A DNA stretch of 17,204 nt from positions 3,375 to 20,578 of the forward strand of contig DCZN01000108.1 of NCBI GenBank assembly GCA_002331625.1. The letters are read 5' to 3'. Both the position numbers and the translations under genes were made by a program. The notes beneath the pieces are model-generated. The model was not told where the DNA came from. It did no database searches and was given only the letters and a program-made list of their open reading frames with translations. Source of the stretch: Nitrospira sp. UBA2083 (GTDB lineage: Bacteria > Nitrospirota > Nitrospiria > Nitrospirales > Nitrospiraceae). Within the stretch, counting starts at the first letter, position 1. Each line of letters starts with the position of its first letter. Shown piece by piece: positions 1 through 8,696 of this stretch.

Positions 1-771
1 GAACGAGACCAGGTCCAGAAGACCTTCGCGTCACAGCTGCATTTGAATCTCAAGATTCTTGATGGAACGAAGCAGTTTCTCTCCGGGCTGAAGAGCGTGA
101 CCGATCCGGAGCGGAAACGAAAGATCATCGGCCGGCAGTTCATCAAACATTTCGAGGCGGAATCGAAGAAGCTGAAGGGTGTCAAGTATCTCGTTCAAGG
201 CACGCTGTATCCAGACGTGATCGAAAGCGTCAGCTTCAAAGGTCCATCAGCGACGATCAAAACCCATCACAATGTCGGCGGGTTGCCGGCGCGGATGAAA
301 CTCAAGCTGATCGAGCCGCTCCGTGAACTCTTTAAGGATGAAGTGCGGGTCTTAGGGCATGAACTGGGGTTGCCGGACGAGATTATCTGGAGGCAACCGT
401 TCCCTGGACCCGGACTAGCGATTCGAGTGCTCGGTGCTGTGACTTCGGAACGGTTGGCGATCCTGCGGGGAGCCGAAGCCATCGTCGATCAGGAAATCCG
501 AAGTGCCGGACTTTATCGTGAAATCTGGCAGGCCTTTGCCGTGCTGTTGCCGATTCGAACCGTCGGAGTGATGGGCGATCAGCGAACCTACGAGTATGTG
601 ATCGCCATCCGAGCCGTGACCAGTGTGGACGGCATGACGGCCGACTGGGCAAAGATTCCAAACGATGTGCTGGGCCGTATGTCGAGCCGAATCATCAACG
701 AAGTCAAAGGCGTGAACCGGGTTGTCTATGACATCAGCTCGAAACCACCCAGTACTATAGAGTGGGAGTAA
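1..771 (+). CDS. guaA: GMP synthase (glutamine-hydrolysing), C-terminal part, truncated by window start
   Basis: GuaA converts XMP to GMP with ATP and glutamine, the last step of guanine nucleotide synthesis in the cytoplasm. The reading frame is open from base 1, so the gene begins outside the window. What remains is the end of the ATP-pyrophosphatase domain ([19 protein letters not shown]) followed by the dimerisation domain. Family landmarks are [10 protein letters not shown], the phosphate-binding [28 protein letters not shown] and the canonical C-terminus [10 protein letters not shown]. The N-terminal glutamine amidotransferase domain is not in view. The TTG at 43 is an internal leucine codon, not a start. 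No clear rho-independent terminator follows. The 256-bp gap to the next gene holds only a short dyad, GGTTGtCAACC, at 794-804. Confidence 0.97.
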   Translation, partial: ERDQVQKTFASQLHLNLKILDGTKQFLSGLKSVTDPERKRKIIGRQFIKHFEAESKKLKGVKYLVQGTLYPDVIESVSFKGPSATIKTHHNVGGLPARMKLKLIEPLRELFKDEVRVLGHELGLPDEIIWRQPFPGPGLAIRVLGAVTSERLAILRGAEAIVDQEIRSAGLYREIWQAFAVLLPIRTVGVMGDQRTYEYVIAIRAVTSVDGMTADWAKIPNDVLGRMSSRIINEVKGVNRVVYDISSKPPSTIEWE

Positions 772-1027
772 AGGGCTCTCTGCAGTGTGGTAAGGTTGTC
801 AACCCTCGATGTTTTTCACCGGAAGGCATGAGCGATAGCTGGTCCTACCTCTTGGTATAAGAAGTGCGGCTATGAATTTACTGAGGGGACTCATGCGATT
901 CGTGTTGGAATGCTCTGGCTTCTCCTTGTTGGTTAAATCGAGTTTTTGATCCAGATTGTGTTGAACGGAGTGTCTTTTCGTCTTGCAGGGTAAGAACGCT
1001 TAGGAAATTTCAATTCTCTTACGCTCG

Positions 1028-1435
1028 ATGTCACAATCACATTTTACTGTAGCGCGCCAATTTGTATCCTTCTGTGCACTTGGGGCTGTAGGGACGATCG
1101 CTCAGTACCTCGTGTTGGTGATAGGTGTGGAGCTAGGTGGAGGGCCGGTTATTTCTTCTGTACTCGGGTTCATGGTAGGGGCATTCGTGAACTATGCCCT
1201 GAGCTACCGGTTCGTTTTCCGTAGTAACAGTTCACACCCCCACACGATCATGAAATTTTTCACGGTTGCCTTATTCGGATTGGGGCTTAACACTCTCGTG
1301 TTTTCGTCCGCGGTATATAGCCTGAGACTACACTATCTGATGAGCCAAGTGCTCGCCACGGGCATCGTGGTCATTTGGAATTTCATCGGTAATCGGTGGT
1401 GGACGTTCCGAGAGGTTGAGTATGGAAAACCCTGA
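1028..1435 (+). CDS. GtrA-family membrane protein (putative polyprenyl-phosphate-sugar flippase)
   Basis: This is a 135-residue protein with four predicted transmembrane helices (about 11-33, 40-60, 76-97 and 102-122). It has the GtrA/DPMS family hallmarks NYALSYRFVF (55-64) and NFIGNRWWTF (118-127), and its length is usual for the family. GtrA proteins are thought to move polyprenyl-phosphate-linked monosaccharides across the inner membrane for O-antigen or other surface-glycan decoration. The stop codon lies inside the following glycosyltransferase gene, a 14-bp overlap from its ATG, so the two are almost certainly co-translated. This is the usual gtrA-gtrB pairing. There is no strong SD before the ATG. 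Family assignment is firm; the sugar is unknown. Confidence 0.9.
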   Translation: MSQSHFTVARQFVSFCALGAVGTIAQYLVLVIGVELGGGPVISSVLGFMVGAFVNYALSYRFVFRSNSSHPHTIMKFFTVALFGLGLNTLVFSSAVYSLRLHYLMSQVLATGIVVIWNFIGNRWWTFREVEYGKP

Positions 1436-2408
1436 TGAACATAGCATGACGGCGAGCCCCAGTGGAAACCACAAGCTTTCAGTAGTCGTCCCGGTATACA
1501 ACGAGGCTGAGGGGCTCCAAGAGTTCCACCGGAGGATTTCTCTAGTTCTAGAATCATTACCATACCGGTCGGAAGTGGTCTATGTGAATGATGGGAGCGT
1601 AGATGAGAGCTTAACGATTCTCAAGAACCTGAAACTGTCAGACCCCCGAGTGGCCATAGTAGATCTCAGTAGAAATTTTGGCAAAGAGATCGCCATGACG
1701 GCTGGCATTGATCACTCATGTGGAGATGCGGTTGTGGTGATCGATGCTGATTTGCAAGACCCACCGGAGCTGATTCCCAAGCTAACAGCCGAATGGGAGC
1801 AAGGATCCGACGTGGTCTATGCCCAGCGTACGGGAAGGGAAGGAGAGAGCTCCCTCAAAAAAGCGACGGCATATGCGTTCTACCGCGTTATACAAAATGT
1901 CAGTCGGGTTGCGATCCCTAAAGACACAGGTGATTTTCGGCTGCTCAGCCGAAGGGCTGTGAGTGCGCTTGGACAGCTGCGTGAACAGCATCGGTTCATG
2001 AAGGGCCTCTTTGCATGGATCGGGTTTCCGCAGAAGAGCGTTCTGTATACAAGACTCCCCCGCTATGCCGGAAATACGAAATGGAATTATTGGAAATTGT
2101 GGAATTTTGCCCTGGAAGGAATCACATCGTTCACGATTGCCCCGCTTAAGATTGCGACCTATCTAGGACTGTTCGTCGCGTTCGCCGCACTGATGTATGC
2201 TGGGGTTATTATCTTCAAAACCCTGGCCTATGGTAGTGATGTAGCCGGCTATCCATCGATGATGGTCACGATTCTATTTCTCGGAGGTGTCCAGCTGATC
2301 GGTATAGGAATACTTGGTGAGTATGTAGGAAGGATGTTCAATGAAACCAAAGGTCGTCCTCTCTATTTTCTCAAACATCATGAGCCGTCCAACGTGAGTT
2401 CGATGTGA
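1422..2408 (+). CDS. Family 2 glycosyltransferase, GtrB/DPM1-like, membrane anchored
   Basis: This is a probable polyprenyl-phosphate sugar synthase that transfers a sugar from a nucleotide donor to undecaprenyl phosphate on the cytoplasmic face. The ATG at 1422 has AGAGG at 1411-1415 six bases upstream and gives 328 residues; an in-frame TTG at 1416 is less likely. The GT-A domain covers about 18-235: VVVPVYNEAEG at the nucleotide fold, the metal-binding DxD as D108-A-D110 in VIDADLQDPPE, and the acceptor-site motif KDTGDFRLLSRRAV (167-180). Two C-terminal transmembrane helices lie at about 243-267 and 279-301, as in GtrB. It overlaps the GtrA gene upstream and shares its likely task. Donor and acceptor glycans cannot be read from the sequence. 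Confidence 0.93.
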   Translation: MENPDEHSMTASPSGNHKLSVVVPVYNEAEGLQEFHRRISLVLESLPYRSEVVYVNDGSVDESLTILKNLKLSDPRVAIVDLSRNFGKEIAMTAGIDHSCGDAVVVIDADLQDPPELIPKLTAEWEQGSDVVYAQRTGREGESSLKKATAYAFYRVIQNVSRVAIPKDTGDFRLLSRRAVSALGQLREQHRFMKGLFAWIGFPQKSVLYTRLPRYAGNTKWNYWKLWNFALEGITSFTIAPLKIATYLGLFVAFAALMYAGVIIFKTLAYGSDVAGYPSMMVTILFLGGVQLIGIGILGEYVGRMFNETKGRPLYFLKHHEPSNVSSM

Positions 2409-2755
2409 CTGTTCTTTAAATAGCCGATTGAAGGGATGATCCATCTTGTGGAACAAGTCGTCGGGTAGCGGGGGCGGGCACAGGTTTTTGGACTCGACAG
2501 TGGGCCGAACTGCTTGACCAATCCCGTTCATTCCTTCGTGTGCAGACCTGGGGATTGGGTTGTGCTGTATCCAACTCGGTAAGCGGATCAGAATGCGCTC
2601 ATCAAACAGCTCTGCCAGAGCTGTGGCACGGAACTCTGAATGCTAACAATGAAGGGCGGTCTCATGACCGATCGCGAGGCTACCTCCCGTCACGTATCAG
2701 GTTCCGCGAATGATGTAGGTGCCTCCTGACGTAGTTTCTGTACATAAGAGTCCCT
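2409..2755 (+). other. 347-bp gap without a convincing gene
   Basis: No reading frame here has family resemblance or a good ribosome binding site (RBS). The only clear structure is a perfect 19-bp dyad, ACAGCTCTGcCAGAGCTGT, at 2606-2624. AAGAG at about 2746-2750 probably serves as SD for the gene at 2756. A minus-strand open frame (2531 down into the end of the upstream gene) has no recognisable domain. The stretch could be decayed coding sequence or a long leader; I see nothing decisive. Confidence 0.6.
2606..2624. repeat. 19-bp perfect dyad, possible operator
   Basis: ACAGCTCTG and CAGAGCTGT are exact reverse complements around a single central C. With one central base it cannot make a normal hairpin loop without opening a pair on each side (six-bp stem, GCC loop), so it looks more like a protein-binding dyad than a terminator. 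It sits about 130 bp before the GT39-like gene. No regulator is identifiable. Confidence 0.5.
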
Positions 2756-4351
2756 ATGAATATTTCTGACATCCAGAATGGGAAAAGATCACTCGCATGG
2801 GATCATCTTTTGCCGATTACGCTGTGTGTTGTCTATCTAATCATTGCGATGTATCTGGGCAGGGAGTATGTGATAGGCGCCTATGATAACAGCGACTTCT
2901 ATGGGTTCTATGCCGCGGATGCCAAGCGCATTGCTAATGGTGAATTTCCCCAAAACACTTTTAACGGGCCGGGCTACCCACTCGTTTTATCTGCGACTAC
3001 GGTCGTAACCGGCGATCTTTTTATCGCCGGAAAATGGATCGCAGCATTTTCGGCCTCTCTGTCCGGACTCATCGCATATTATTGGTTCAGGTCCCTGTTT
3101 GGCTTCCGGACCGCTATTCTGGCCTTACCACTCATTTTAGTCGCGGGGGAATATGCGCTGTTTGCGATAGAGCCTGGGACCGATTTGATCTTCCTGTTGT
3201 TGTGTTTGACGACCATGTTCACAATCACAAGTGCTGAACTTGGGGTATGGCAGAAGGCCATACTTGCGGGGATTTTAGCTGGGTTTGCCTATCTGACACG
3301 ATACAACGGCATTTTTCTTCCGGTCACCATCGTAACGGGCATTGTCTTGTTCAATTGCTTTGAACTGTCGATGCGGCAGCGATTGCAGGTCACGGCGGCC
3401 CATATTGTGAGCGTTCTGGTCACCACCTCGCCTTGGTTATGGCTCAATTATGTGAATCACGGCTCTCCGCTTTACAATACCAATTATCTCAATATGGCGA
3501 CGGTCATGTATGGGTACAAAGTTAATTGGGACGGAGTGACAGAAGCAGCTCAGGCATTCAAAAGTTTCGGAGATGTCCTATTTCATGATCCAAAGACGTT
3601 TGTCTTGCATTACCTGAGTAATATCGCCAAAACAATCACGAGAAGTTTGTCTGGTAAATTTCTCCTCTTTCCGATCGGGTTCATGGCCGTCGCAGCCATA
3701 CCGCTAGTGCTGACTAAACTGCGCCAGCGAGCAGTCCTGGTCTTCTTTTTCTCGTTCCTGCTGTACCTACTTGTTATGAGTTTCAATCATTGGGAGAATC
3801 GTTATTTTTTTTACGTCATGGTCTGCTATATAGGGCTGGCCAGTTATCTAGTAATCACGACTGCAGATTGGATCTCCAGTAAAGGATGGCTTTCTGTCCG
3901 GCTAACCCAGATTGGTGTGTGCTGTATCGGCATCATAGCTTTTTCCGTGACTGCGATGACATCCAACAAGATGATCGTGCAGCATATCAACGATCAGCCG
4001 TATGAACTCATTGCGGCAAGTGAATATCTCAGGAATGTTTCCACTGATGACGCTATAATCGTGGACAGAAAGCCGCACCTCTCTTTCATGGTGAATAGAA
4101 AGAAAGTGCACTTTCCGCAGGTGAAATCGCTAGATGAGCTACATGAGTCGCTGAAAACTATTCCGGCTGACTATCTCATTTATAACCGAAGTACCTTGGA
4201 GTATCGCCCTGATCTCAAAATGCTCGCTGAACCCGTGAGTACCATTTCCTGGTTGAAACCCGTCCATTCAGATCTGCAAAGGTCTCTGGTCATCTATCGG
4301 ATAGAAATCGAACATGCTGCCCAGGCCGGCTCGCTCCCTCCGGCTCGATAA
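2756..4351 (+). CDS. GT39/ArnT-like polytopic membrane glycosyltransferase
   Basis: This is a 531-residue integral membrane protein of the GT-C fold. The first helix (about 18-36) is followed by a periplasmic loop with the conserved acidic site (Y43-D-N-S-D47 ... ADAKRIANGEF ... GPGYPLVLS, to 79). That is the arrangement in PMT/ArnT enzymes that use polyprenyl-phosphate sugars. Many hydrophobic helices follow through about residue 405, with TRYNG at 181-185, then a soluble C-terminal periplasmic domain (about 410-531). It likely transfers the sugar supplied by the upstream GtrA/GtrB-type pair to an envelope acceptor, though a 347-bp gap separates them. The ATG at 2756 has AAGAG about five bases upstream. 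The gene is visibly AT-rich: bases 3781-3840 count 23 G+C of 60. Substrate unknown. Confidence 0.85.
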   Translation: MNISDIQNGKRSLAWDHLLPITLCVVYLIIAMYLGREYVIGAYDNSDFYGFYAADAKRIANGEFPQNTFNGPGYPLVLSATTVVTGDLFIAGKWIAAFSASLSGLIAYYWFRSLFGFRTAILALPLILVAGEYALFAIEPGTDLIFLLLCLTTMFTITSAELGVWQKAILAGILAGFAYLTRYNGIFLPVTIVTGIVLFNCFELSMRQRLQVTAAHIVSVLVTTSPWLWLNYVNHGSPLYNTNYLNMATVMYGYKVNWDGVTEAAQAFKSFGDVLFHDPKTFVLHYLSNIAKTITRSLSGKFLLFPIGFMAVAAIPLVLTKLRQRAVLVFFFSFLLYLLVMSFNHWENRYFFYVMVCYIGLASYLVITTADWISSKGWLSVRLTQIGVCCIGIIAFSVTAMTSNKMIVQHINDQPYELIAASEYLRNVSTDDAIIVDRKPHLSFMVNRKKVHFPQVKSLDELHESLKTIPADYLIYNRSTLEYRPDLKMLAEPVSTISWLKPVHSDLQRSLVIYRIEIEHAAQAGSLPPAR

Positions 4352-4410
4352 GGGGCCATTTCCCGATGAAGCCAGACTGTTATTTGTGCCATGGGCTTGT
4401 TCCTCGCGAG

Positions 4411-4458
4411 AGTGGCCCCCTGAAATCAATCCAGGCGGCTTGATTTCAGGGGGCCACT
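4411..4458. repeat. Perfect 19-bp inverted repeat with 10-base loop
   Basis: AGTGGCCCCCTGAAATCAA (4411-4429) is exactly complementary to 4440-4458, with the loop TCCAGGCGGC between. An 8-bp palindrome CTCGCGAG (4403-4410) abuts the left arm. No T-run follows either arm, so it is not a textbook intrinsic terminator, although a hairpin this stable between the GT39 gene and rluB could stop or shield transcripts. A solo pair of insertion-sequence ends, or a REP/MITE-like element, is an alternative. Confidence 0.85.
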
Positions 4459-4518
4459 ACAGTCATAAGATACGCGTTCCTGGAACCGTTCATTGTTCGC
4501 AGTGAAGAGAATGAGCTG

Positions 4519-5364
4519 ATGGAAGTAAGATTACAAAAACTCATTGCCAGCACCGGGCTCTCATCTCGCCGAAAGGCCGAGATGTTGATCGCCTCAGGCC
4601 GCGTGTCGATCAACGGCAAGGTCGTGACCGAACTGGGAACGAAGGTCGACCCAAGCCGGGATCATGTGAAGGTCGACGGGAAGCATCTGACCTCAGCGCA
4701 GCCCTTCGTCTATCTGATGTTGAACAAACCCAAGAACGTGATGTCCACGCTGGACGATCCGGGCGGGCGAACGACCGTCAAAGATTTCTTGCGGGGCGTG
4801 TCCGTTCGTGTGTTCCCGGTCGGTCGGCTTGACTTCGACAGCGAAGGGTTGATGTTGTTGACGAACAACGGCGATCTCGCGCAGGCCCTGTTGCATCCGC
4901 GCTACCACGTGCCCAAGACCTATCTGATTAAGGTGAAGGGTGTGTTACAAGACGAGGAAATTACCAAGCTTGAGCGGGGAGTCAGGCTCGAGGACGGAAT
5001 GACGAGTCCTGCTCAGGTGAAGAAAGTACGGAAGGTGGAGGCCAATTCCTGGCTGGAGATTACCATCCGCGAGGGGCGGAAGCACCAAGTCAAGCGCATG
5101 CTGGAAACAGTTGGGCATCCGGTCATCAGGTTGATGCGAATTCGGATGGGATCATTATCACTCGGGGATCTTGCGCCTGGCGAGTTCCGCTTTTTGACCG
5201 ATGCCGAAGCGAATGCCTTGCGGGCACTGGTCGGGGAGCGGAGAGAGGCGGTTGAACGAGGAGACGAGCAGGGGGTCCGATTGAAACGTCCGACGAGGAA
5301 GGCCGGATGGGCGAAGCCGGACAAGGCCAAACGGGTATCGTCAAAGAAAGCAAAGGTGGCATGA
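4519..5364 (+). CDS. rluB: 23S rRNA pseudouridine synthase, RluB/RsuA family
   Basis: The protein isomerises a uridine in 23S rRNA (U2605 in E. coli RluB). The order is an S4 RNA-binding domain (about 2-60: [30 protein letters not shown]), then the RsuA-type catalytic domain with the active-site Asp D105 in [19 protein letters not shown], then [12 protein letters not shown] (184-195), a family signature. Beyond about 240 there is a lysine/arginine-rich tail of some 40 residues that probably aids rRNA binding. The length of 281 fits RluB. The ATG at 4519 has GAGA at 4507-4510. The stop overlaps the aspS start as ATGA, so the two are translationally coupled. RluE or RsuA are less likely given the basic tail and context. 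Confidence 0.92.
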   Translation: MEVRLQKLIASTGLSSRRKAEMLIASGRVSINGKVVTELGTKVDPSRDHVKVDGKHLTSAQPFVYLMLNKPKNVMSTLDDPGGRTTVKDFLRGVSVRVFPVGRLDFDSEGLMLLTNNGDLAQALLHPRYHVPKTYLIKVKGVLQDEEITKLERGVRLEDGMTSPAQVKKVRKVEANSWLEITIREGRKHQVKRMLETVGHPVIRLMRIRMGSLSLGDLAPGEFRFLTDAEANALRALVGERREAVERGDEQGVRLKRPTRKAGWAKPDKAKRVSSKKAKVA

Positions 5365-7124
5365 AGATTCGCACACATCGTTGCGGGGATTTGAATAAGA
5401 CCCATGTCGGGCAGACGGTTGTCTTGAACGGGTGGGTGCAGCGCCGACGTGATCATGGCATGGTGATCTTCATCGATCTTCGTGATCGGACCGGTCTCAC
5501 GCAGGTCGTCTTTAACGCCGAGCGAAATGTGACGGTGCATCAAGCCGCCCATTCGCTCCGCAGCGAGTGTGTGGTGTCGGTCACGGGTCAGGTCATGGCG
5601 CGGCCGGATGACTCGAAGAACCCGAATCTCTCGACGGGTGACATTGAGGTGTTCGTCGACGAGGTGGAGATTCTGAACGAAGCCAAGACGCCGCCGTTCT
5701 TGATCGAGGACGATGCAGATGTGACGGAAGCGATTCGCTTGAAATACCGCTTCCTGGACCTGCGCCGGCCAAAAATGCAGCGGCTCTTAAGCCTCCGCCA
5801 TGGCATCACGCAGGCCACCAGAGAGTTCGTGAATGCTGAAGGATTTTTGGAGGTGGAGACGCCGATTCTGACGAAAAGCACACCGGAAGGAGCCCGAGAT
5901 TATTTGGTGCCGAGTCGCGTCAATGCCGGACAGTTCTTTGCGTTGCCACAGTCCCCGCAATTGTTCAAGCAAGTCCTGATGGTCAGCGGAGTGGATCGCT
6001 ATTACCAGATCGCCCGCTGCTTCCGCGACGAAGATCTGCGCAATGATCGGCAGCCCGAGTTCACGCAGATCGACTTGGAAATGTCGTTTGTCGATCGTGA
6101 GCAGATCATGAGTCTGATGGAGCGCCTGATCGTCACCATCTTCAGCAGAGTCGGAGGTGTTCAGTTGCCGACACCGTTTCCCCGGATGACCTATGCGGAC
6201 GCGTTAGGCCGATACGGGTCGGATAAGCCGGATCTCCGGTTCGATATGCCGCTCCATGATGTGACGGCATTCGGTGCGACGAGCGAGTTTAAGGTCTTCA
6301 AAGATGCGGCGACGAAGGGTGGCATCGTCAAGGCTTTGATCGTGAAAGGCGGGGCGGCGCTGTCGAGAACCAGAATCGATGCTCTGGGAGAAACCGCCAA
6401 GAGCTTTGGGGCAAAGGGACTCGCCTGGTTGAAGATCACGGCGGAAGGGCAGCTTGAATCCGTCATTGCGAAGTTTTTAGATCCCAAAGCCTTTGCAACG
6501 GCCTTGCCCGAAGCGAAACCCAATGATCTGGTCTTGTTCGGCGCCGATAAGCCGGCGGTCGTCCACGATGTGATGGGGCGGATCAGGCTGCTCTTGGGTG
6601 AAGAGTTGAAGTTGATCGACATCTCCGCATGGAGGCCATTGTGGGTGATCGATTTCCCCATGTTGGACTACGATCAGGAGCAGAAACGGTATGTGGCCAT
6701 GCACCATCCCTTCACCGCCCCGCTCGATGAGGATCTGGCGCTGTTTGAATCCGATCCGTTGAAAGTCCGGGCGAAGGCCTACGACATGGTGCTCAACGGA
6801 AGTGAAATCGGCGGCGGCAGCATTCGTATCCACCGCCGCGATGTGCAAAGCAAAGTCTTTGATCTGCTTGGTATCGGCAAGGACGAAGCGGTGGCTAAAT
6901 TTGGCTTTCTGCTTGAGGCGCTGGAGTATGGAGCGCCGCCGCACGGCGGGATTGCATTTGGATTGGATCGATTGATCATGTTGCTGGGCAACGCCGATTC
7001 GATCCGCGACGTCATCGCATTTCCCAAGACACAAAAGGCGCAATGTCCGCTGACCGATGCGCCCTCAACGGTGAGTCCAGATCAGTTGAAAGAACTTCGT
7101 ATCAAGCTAGATTTGGTTGAGTAG
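5361..7124 (+). CDS. aspS: Aspartyl-tRNA synthetase (possibly non-discriminating)
   Basis: The enzyme charges tRNA-Asp with aspartate. I place the start at ATG 5361 (587 aa, MKIRTHRCG) because it matches the family N-terminus, overlaps rluB by four bases and has AAGGTGG just upstream; the in-frame ATG at 5307 would add 18 unrelated residues. Domains in order: OB-fold anticodon domain (about 1-110, [20 protein letters not shown]), class II core, the bacterial GAD insertion (about 300-420), then the rest of the core. Motif 2 is F221-R-D-E followed by [14 protein letters not shown]; motif 3 is G530-I-A-F-G-L-D-R537. His32 in RRRDHG matches the residue typical of non-discriminating enzymes (leucine in E. 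coli). Such enzymes also charge tRNA-Asn for GatCAB amidation. That specificity is inference. Confidence 0.97.
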   Translation: MKIRTHRCGDLNKTHVGQTVVLNGWVQRRRDHGMVIFIDLRDRTGLTQVVFNAERNVTVHQAAHSLRSECVVSVTGQVMARPDDSKNPNLSTGDIEVFVDEVEILNEAKTPPFLIEDDADVTEAIRLKYRFLDLRRPKMQRLLSLRHGITQATREFVNAEGFLEVETPILTKSTPEGARDYLVPSRVNAGQFFALPQSPQLFKQVLMVSGVDRYYQIARCFRDEDLRNDRQPEFTQIDLEMSFVDREQIMSLMERLIVTIFSRVGGVQLPTPFPRMTYADALGRYGSDKPDLRFDMPLHDVTAFGATSEFKVFKDAATKGGIVKALIVKGGAALSRTRIDALGETAKSFGAKGLAWLKITAEGQLESVIAKFLDPKAFATALPEAKPNDLVLFGADKPAVVHDVMGRIRLLLGEELKLIDISAWRPLWVIDFPMLDYDQEQKRYVAMHHPFTAPLDEDLALFESDPLKVRAKAYDMVLNGSEIGGGSIRIHRRDVQSKVFDLLGIGKDEAVAKFGFLLEALEYGAPPHGGIAFGLDRLIMLLGNADSIRDVIAFPKTQKAQCPLTDAPSTVSPDQLKELRIKLDLVE

Positions 7125-7139
7125 GGAGGTTCTGTCCTG

Positions 7140-8303
7140 ATGGCCGGCAATACGTTCGGCAGAGTCTTCTGCGTTACCTCATTCGGCGAGAGCCATGGGC
7201 CAGCAATCGGCTGTGTCGTTGATGGATGCCCGCCAGGGCTTGCCCTCTCTGCGGAAGAGATTCAGAACGATCTCGACAGACGGAAGCCGGGAACTTCACG
7301 GCATGTCACTCAGCGGCAGGAATCGGATACGGTTGAAATTCTCTCCGGCGTGTTTGAGGGACAGACAACCGGCACGCCGATCGCGCTTTTGATCTGTAAC
7401 GAAGACCAGCGCAGTCGGGATTACGGAAATCTGATCGATACGTTCAGGCCCGGGCACGCCGATTACACCTATTGGCAGAAGTACGGCATCCGGGATCATC
7501 GTGGTGGCGGTCGTGCCTCGGCTCGTGAGACAGCAGTACGAGTTGCAGCTGCTGCTATTGCGAGGAAGTGGCTCAAAGAAAAATATGGCGTTGTGATTCG
7601 GGGCTATCTGAGCCAGTTGGGGCCTCATGAGTTGCCATTCAAGACTTGGGAGTCGGTAGGGCAGAACCCATTTTTCTCAGCTGACCCGGATGTTGTTCCC
7701 AAACTGGAAGCCTTGATGGATGAGCTGCGAAAGGCCGGCGATTCCGTCGGGGCTAAGATCACGACGATCGCCGAGCAGGTGCCGGTTGGATGGGGTGCCC
7801 CGGTCTACGCAAAGTTGGATGCAGATCTGGCTGGTGCCATGATGAGCATCAATGCGGTCAAGGCCGTCGAAATTGGGTCGGGCTTTGCCTCCGTGACCCA
7901 GCGTGGTTCCGAACACGGCGATGAACTGACGCCCGAAGGCTTTGTCACGAACCACGCTGGCGGCATTCTGGGTGGGATCTCAACGGGGCAGGATATTGTC
8001 GTGACGATCGGCATTAAGCCGACCTCGAGCATCCGCATCCCGCGTCGATCGATCGACAAGCAGGGCAAACCGGTCATGGTCGAAACCAATGGCCGTCACG
8101 ATCCCTGCGTCGGCATCCGTGCGACGCCGATCGCCGAAGCCATGATGGCGTTGGTGCTCATGGATCATGCGCTGCTCCATCGTGCGCAAAATGCCGACGT
8201 GGCGACGAAGACCCCGAAGATTGCTGGTTCCGTCAAACGGACGAACTCGCCAGACGAAGTAAGCCCGACCTCGAAGATGAATTCCGATCCGACAGAAGCG
8301 TAA
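7140..8303 (+). CDS. aroC: Chorismate synthase
   Basis: AroC converts 5-enolpyruvylshikimate-3-phosphate to chorismate using reduced FMN, the last step of the shikimate pathway. The 387-residue product starts [18 protein letters not shown], with the conserved active-site His19. The second family signature lies at 103-140 ([20 protein letters not shown], including His106, then [19 protein letters not shown]). [16 protein letters not shown] and [13 protein letters not shown] match the FMN-binding region. The last ~30 residues extend past the core as a polar tail. GGGAGGT at 7124-7130 is a good SD, partly overlapping the aspS stop; the gap is only 15 bp, so this is the third gene of the operon. 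No clear terminator follows before the convergent gene at 8349. Confidence 0.97.
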   Translation: MAGNTFGRVFCVTSFGESHGPAIGCVVDGCPPGLALSAEEIQNDLDRRKPGTSRHVTQRQESDTVEILSGVFEGQTTGTPIALLICNEDQRSRDYGNLIDTFRPGHADYTYWQKYGIRDHRGGGRASARETAVRVAAAAIARKWLKEKYGVVIRGYLSQLGPHELPFKTWESVGQNPFFSADPDVVPKLEALMDELRKAGDSVGAKITTIAEQVPVGWGAPVYAKLDADLAGAMMSINAVKAVEIGSGFASVTQRGSEHGDELTPEGFVTNHAGGILGGISTGQDIVVTIGIKPTSSIRIPRRSIDKQGKPVMVETNGRHDPCVGIRATPIAEAMMALVLMDHALLHRAQNADVATKTPKIAGSVKRTNSPDEVSPTSKMNSDPTEA

Positions 8304-8348
8304 CAAACCGGTTCCGCTCGTCTGTGCATTGTCCTACTGAGTGGATTT

Positions 8349-8693
8349 TTAGCGCGGTCGCGGTCCCTCAACGGTCCCAATCTCAACCGATTGTAGCGTG
8401 ACCACCAGTTCTGTGTGGACTTGTTGCTCGATAAAGACAAGAAACTCCTCGACCTTACTGCGCGAGTCGACGATTTCGAGGGTGATGGGAAGATCTTCGG
8501 CCAGACGCTCGATTTTGAAGGTGTGAATCACGCGGGTGTGGGGCCCGAATCCCATGAGCCCACGGTAGACAGTGGCTCCGGCCAGTTGTTTGGAATGAGC
8601 CTGTGCAACAATCCATTCATGGAGCGGCCGCCCGTCGTGTTTGTCCCCTTCTCCCGCATAGATTCTGAGTACGCAGCCCTGTTCAACACGCAT
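8349..8693 (-). CDS. DUF190 family protein, PII-like partner of CrcB
   Basis: This is a 114-residue soluble protein of the DUF190 family, which has a ferredoxin-like, PII-like fold. Visible family features are the opening strand LRIYAGEGDKHDGRPLHEWI, the AGATVYRGLMGFG turn (residues 38-50), and the second strand pair ITLEIVDSRSKVEEFL. The gene starts three bases after the crcB stop, so the two form an operon. DUF190 genes commonly sit beside crcB, and a role in modulating fluoride export or sensing has been suggested but not established. The final ~8 residues (EGPRPR) are a short polar extension. Confidence 0.88.
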   Translation of the reverse strand: MRVEQGCVLRIYAGEGDKHDGRPLHEWIVAQAHSKQLAGATVYRGLMGFGPHTRVIHTFKIERLAEDLPITLEIVDSRSKVEEFLVFIEQQVHTELVVTLQSVEIGTVEGPRPR

Positions 8694-8696
8694 TGG

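Noticed and set aside
872..949. 25-codon frame upstream of the GtrA gene
   Set aside because: It has no convincing SD, no similarity I recognise, and is short enough to be chance.
2409..2531. Transposase remnant on the minus strand
   Set aside because: The translated stretch has proline-rich and DDLF-like text but no recognisable transposase motif or terminal repeats.
3805..3812. Eight-T run inside the GT39-like gene (and an eight-A run in the porin gene near 15935-15943) as phase-variation sites
   Set aside because: Both are short, code for normal Tyr-Phe-Phe and Lys-Lys stretches, and show no frame disruption.
4314..4505. 63-codon plus-strand frame across the end of the GT39-like gene and the inverted repeat
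   Set aside because: It reads through the palindrome, has no SD, and has no conserved composition; likely chance.
5307..5360. Upstream in-frame ATG that would lengthen AspRS by 18 residues
   Set aside because: The added residues do not match the family, lie inside the rluB basic tail and have no SD; ATG 5361 fits better.
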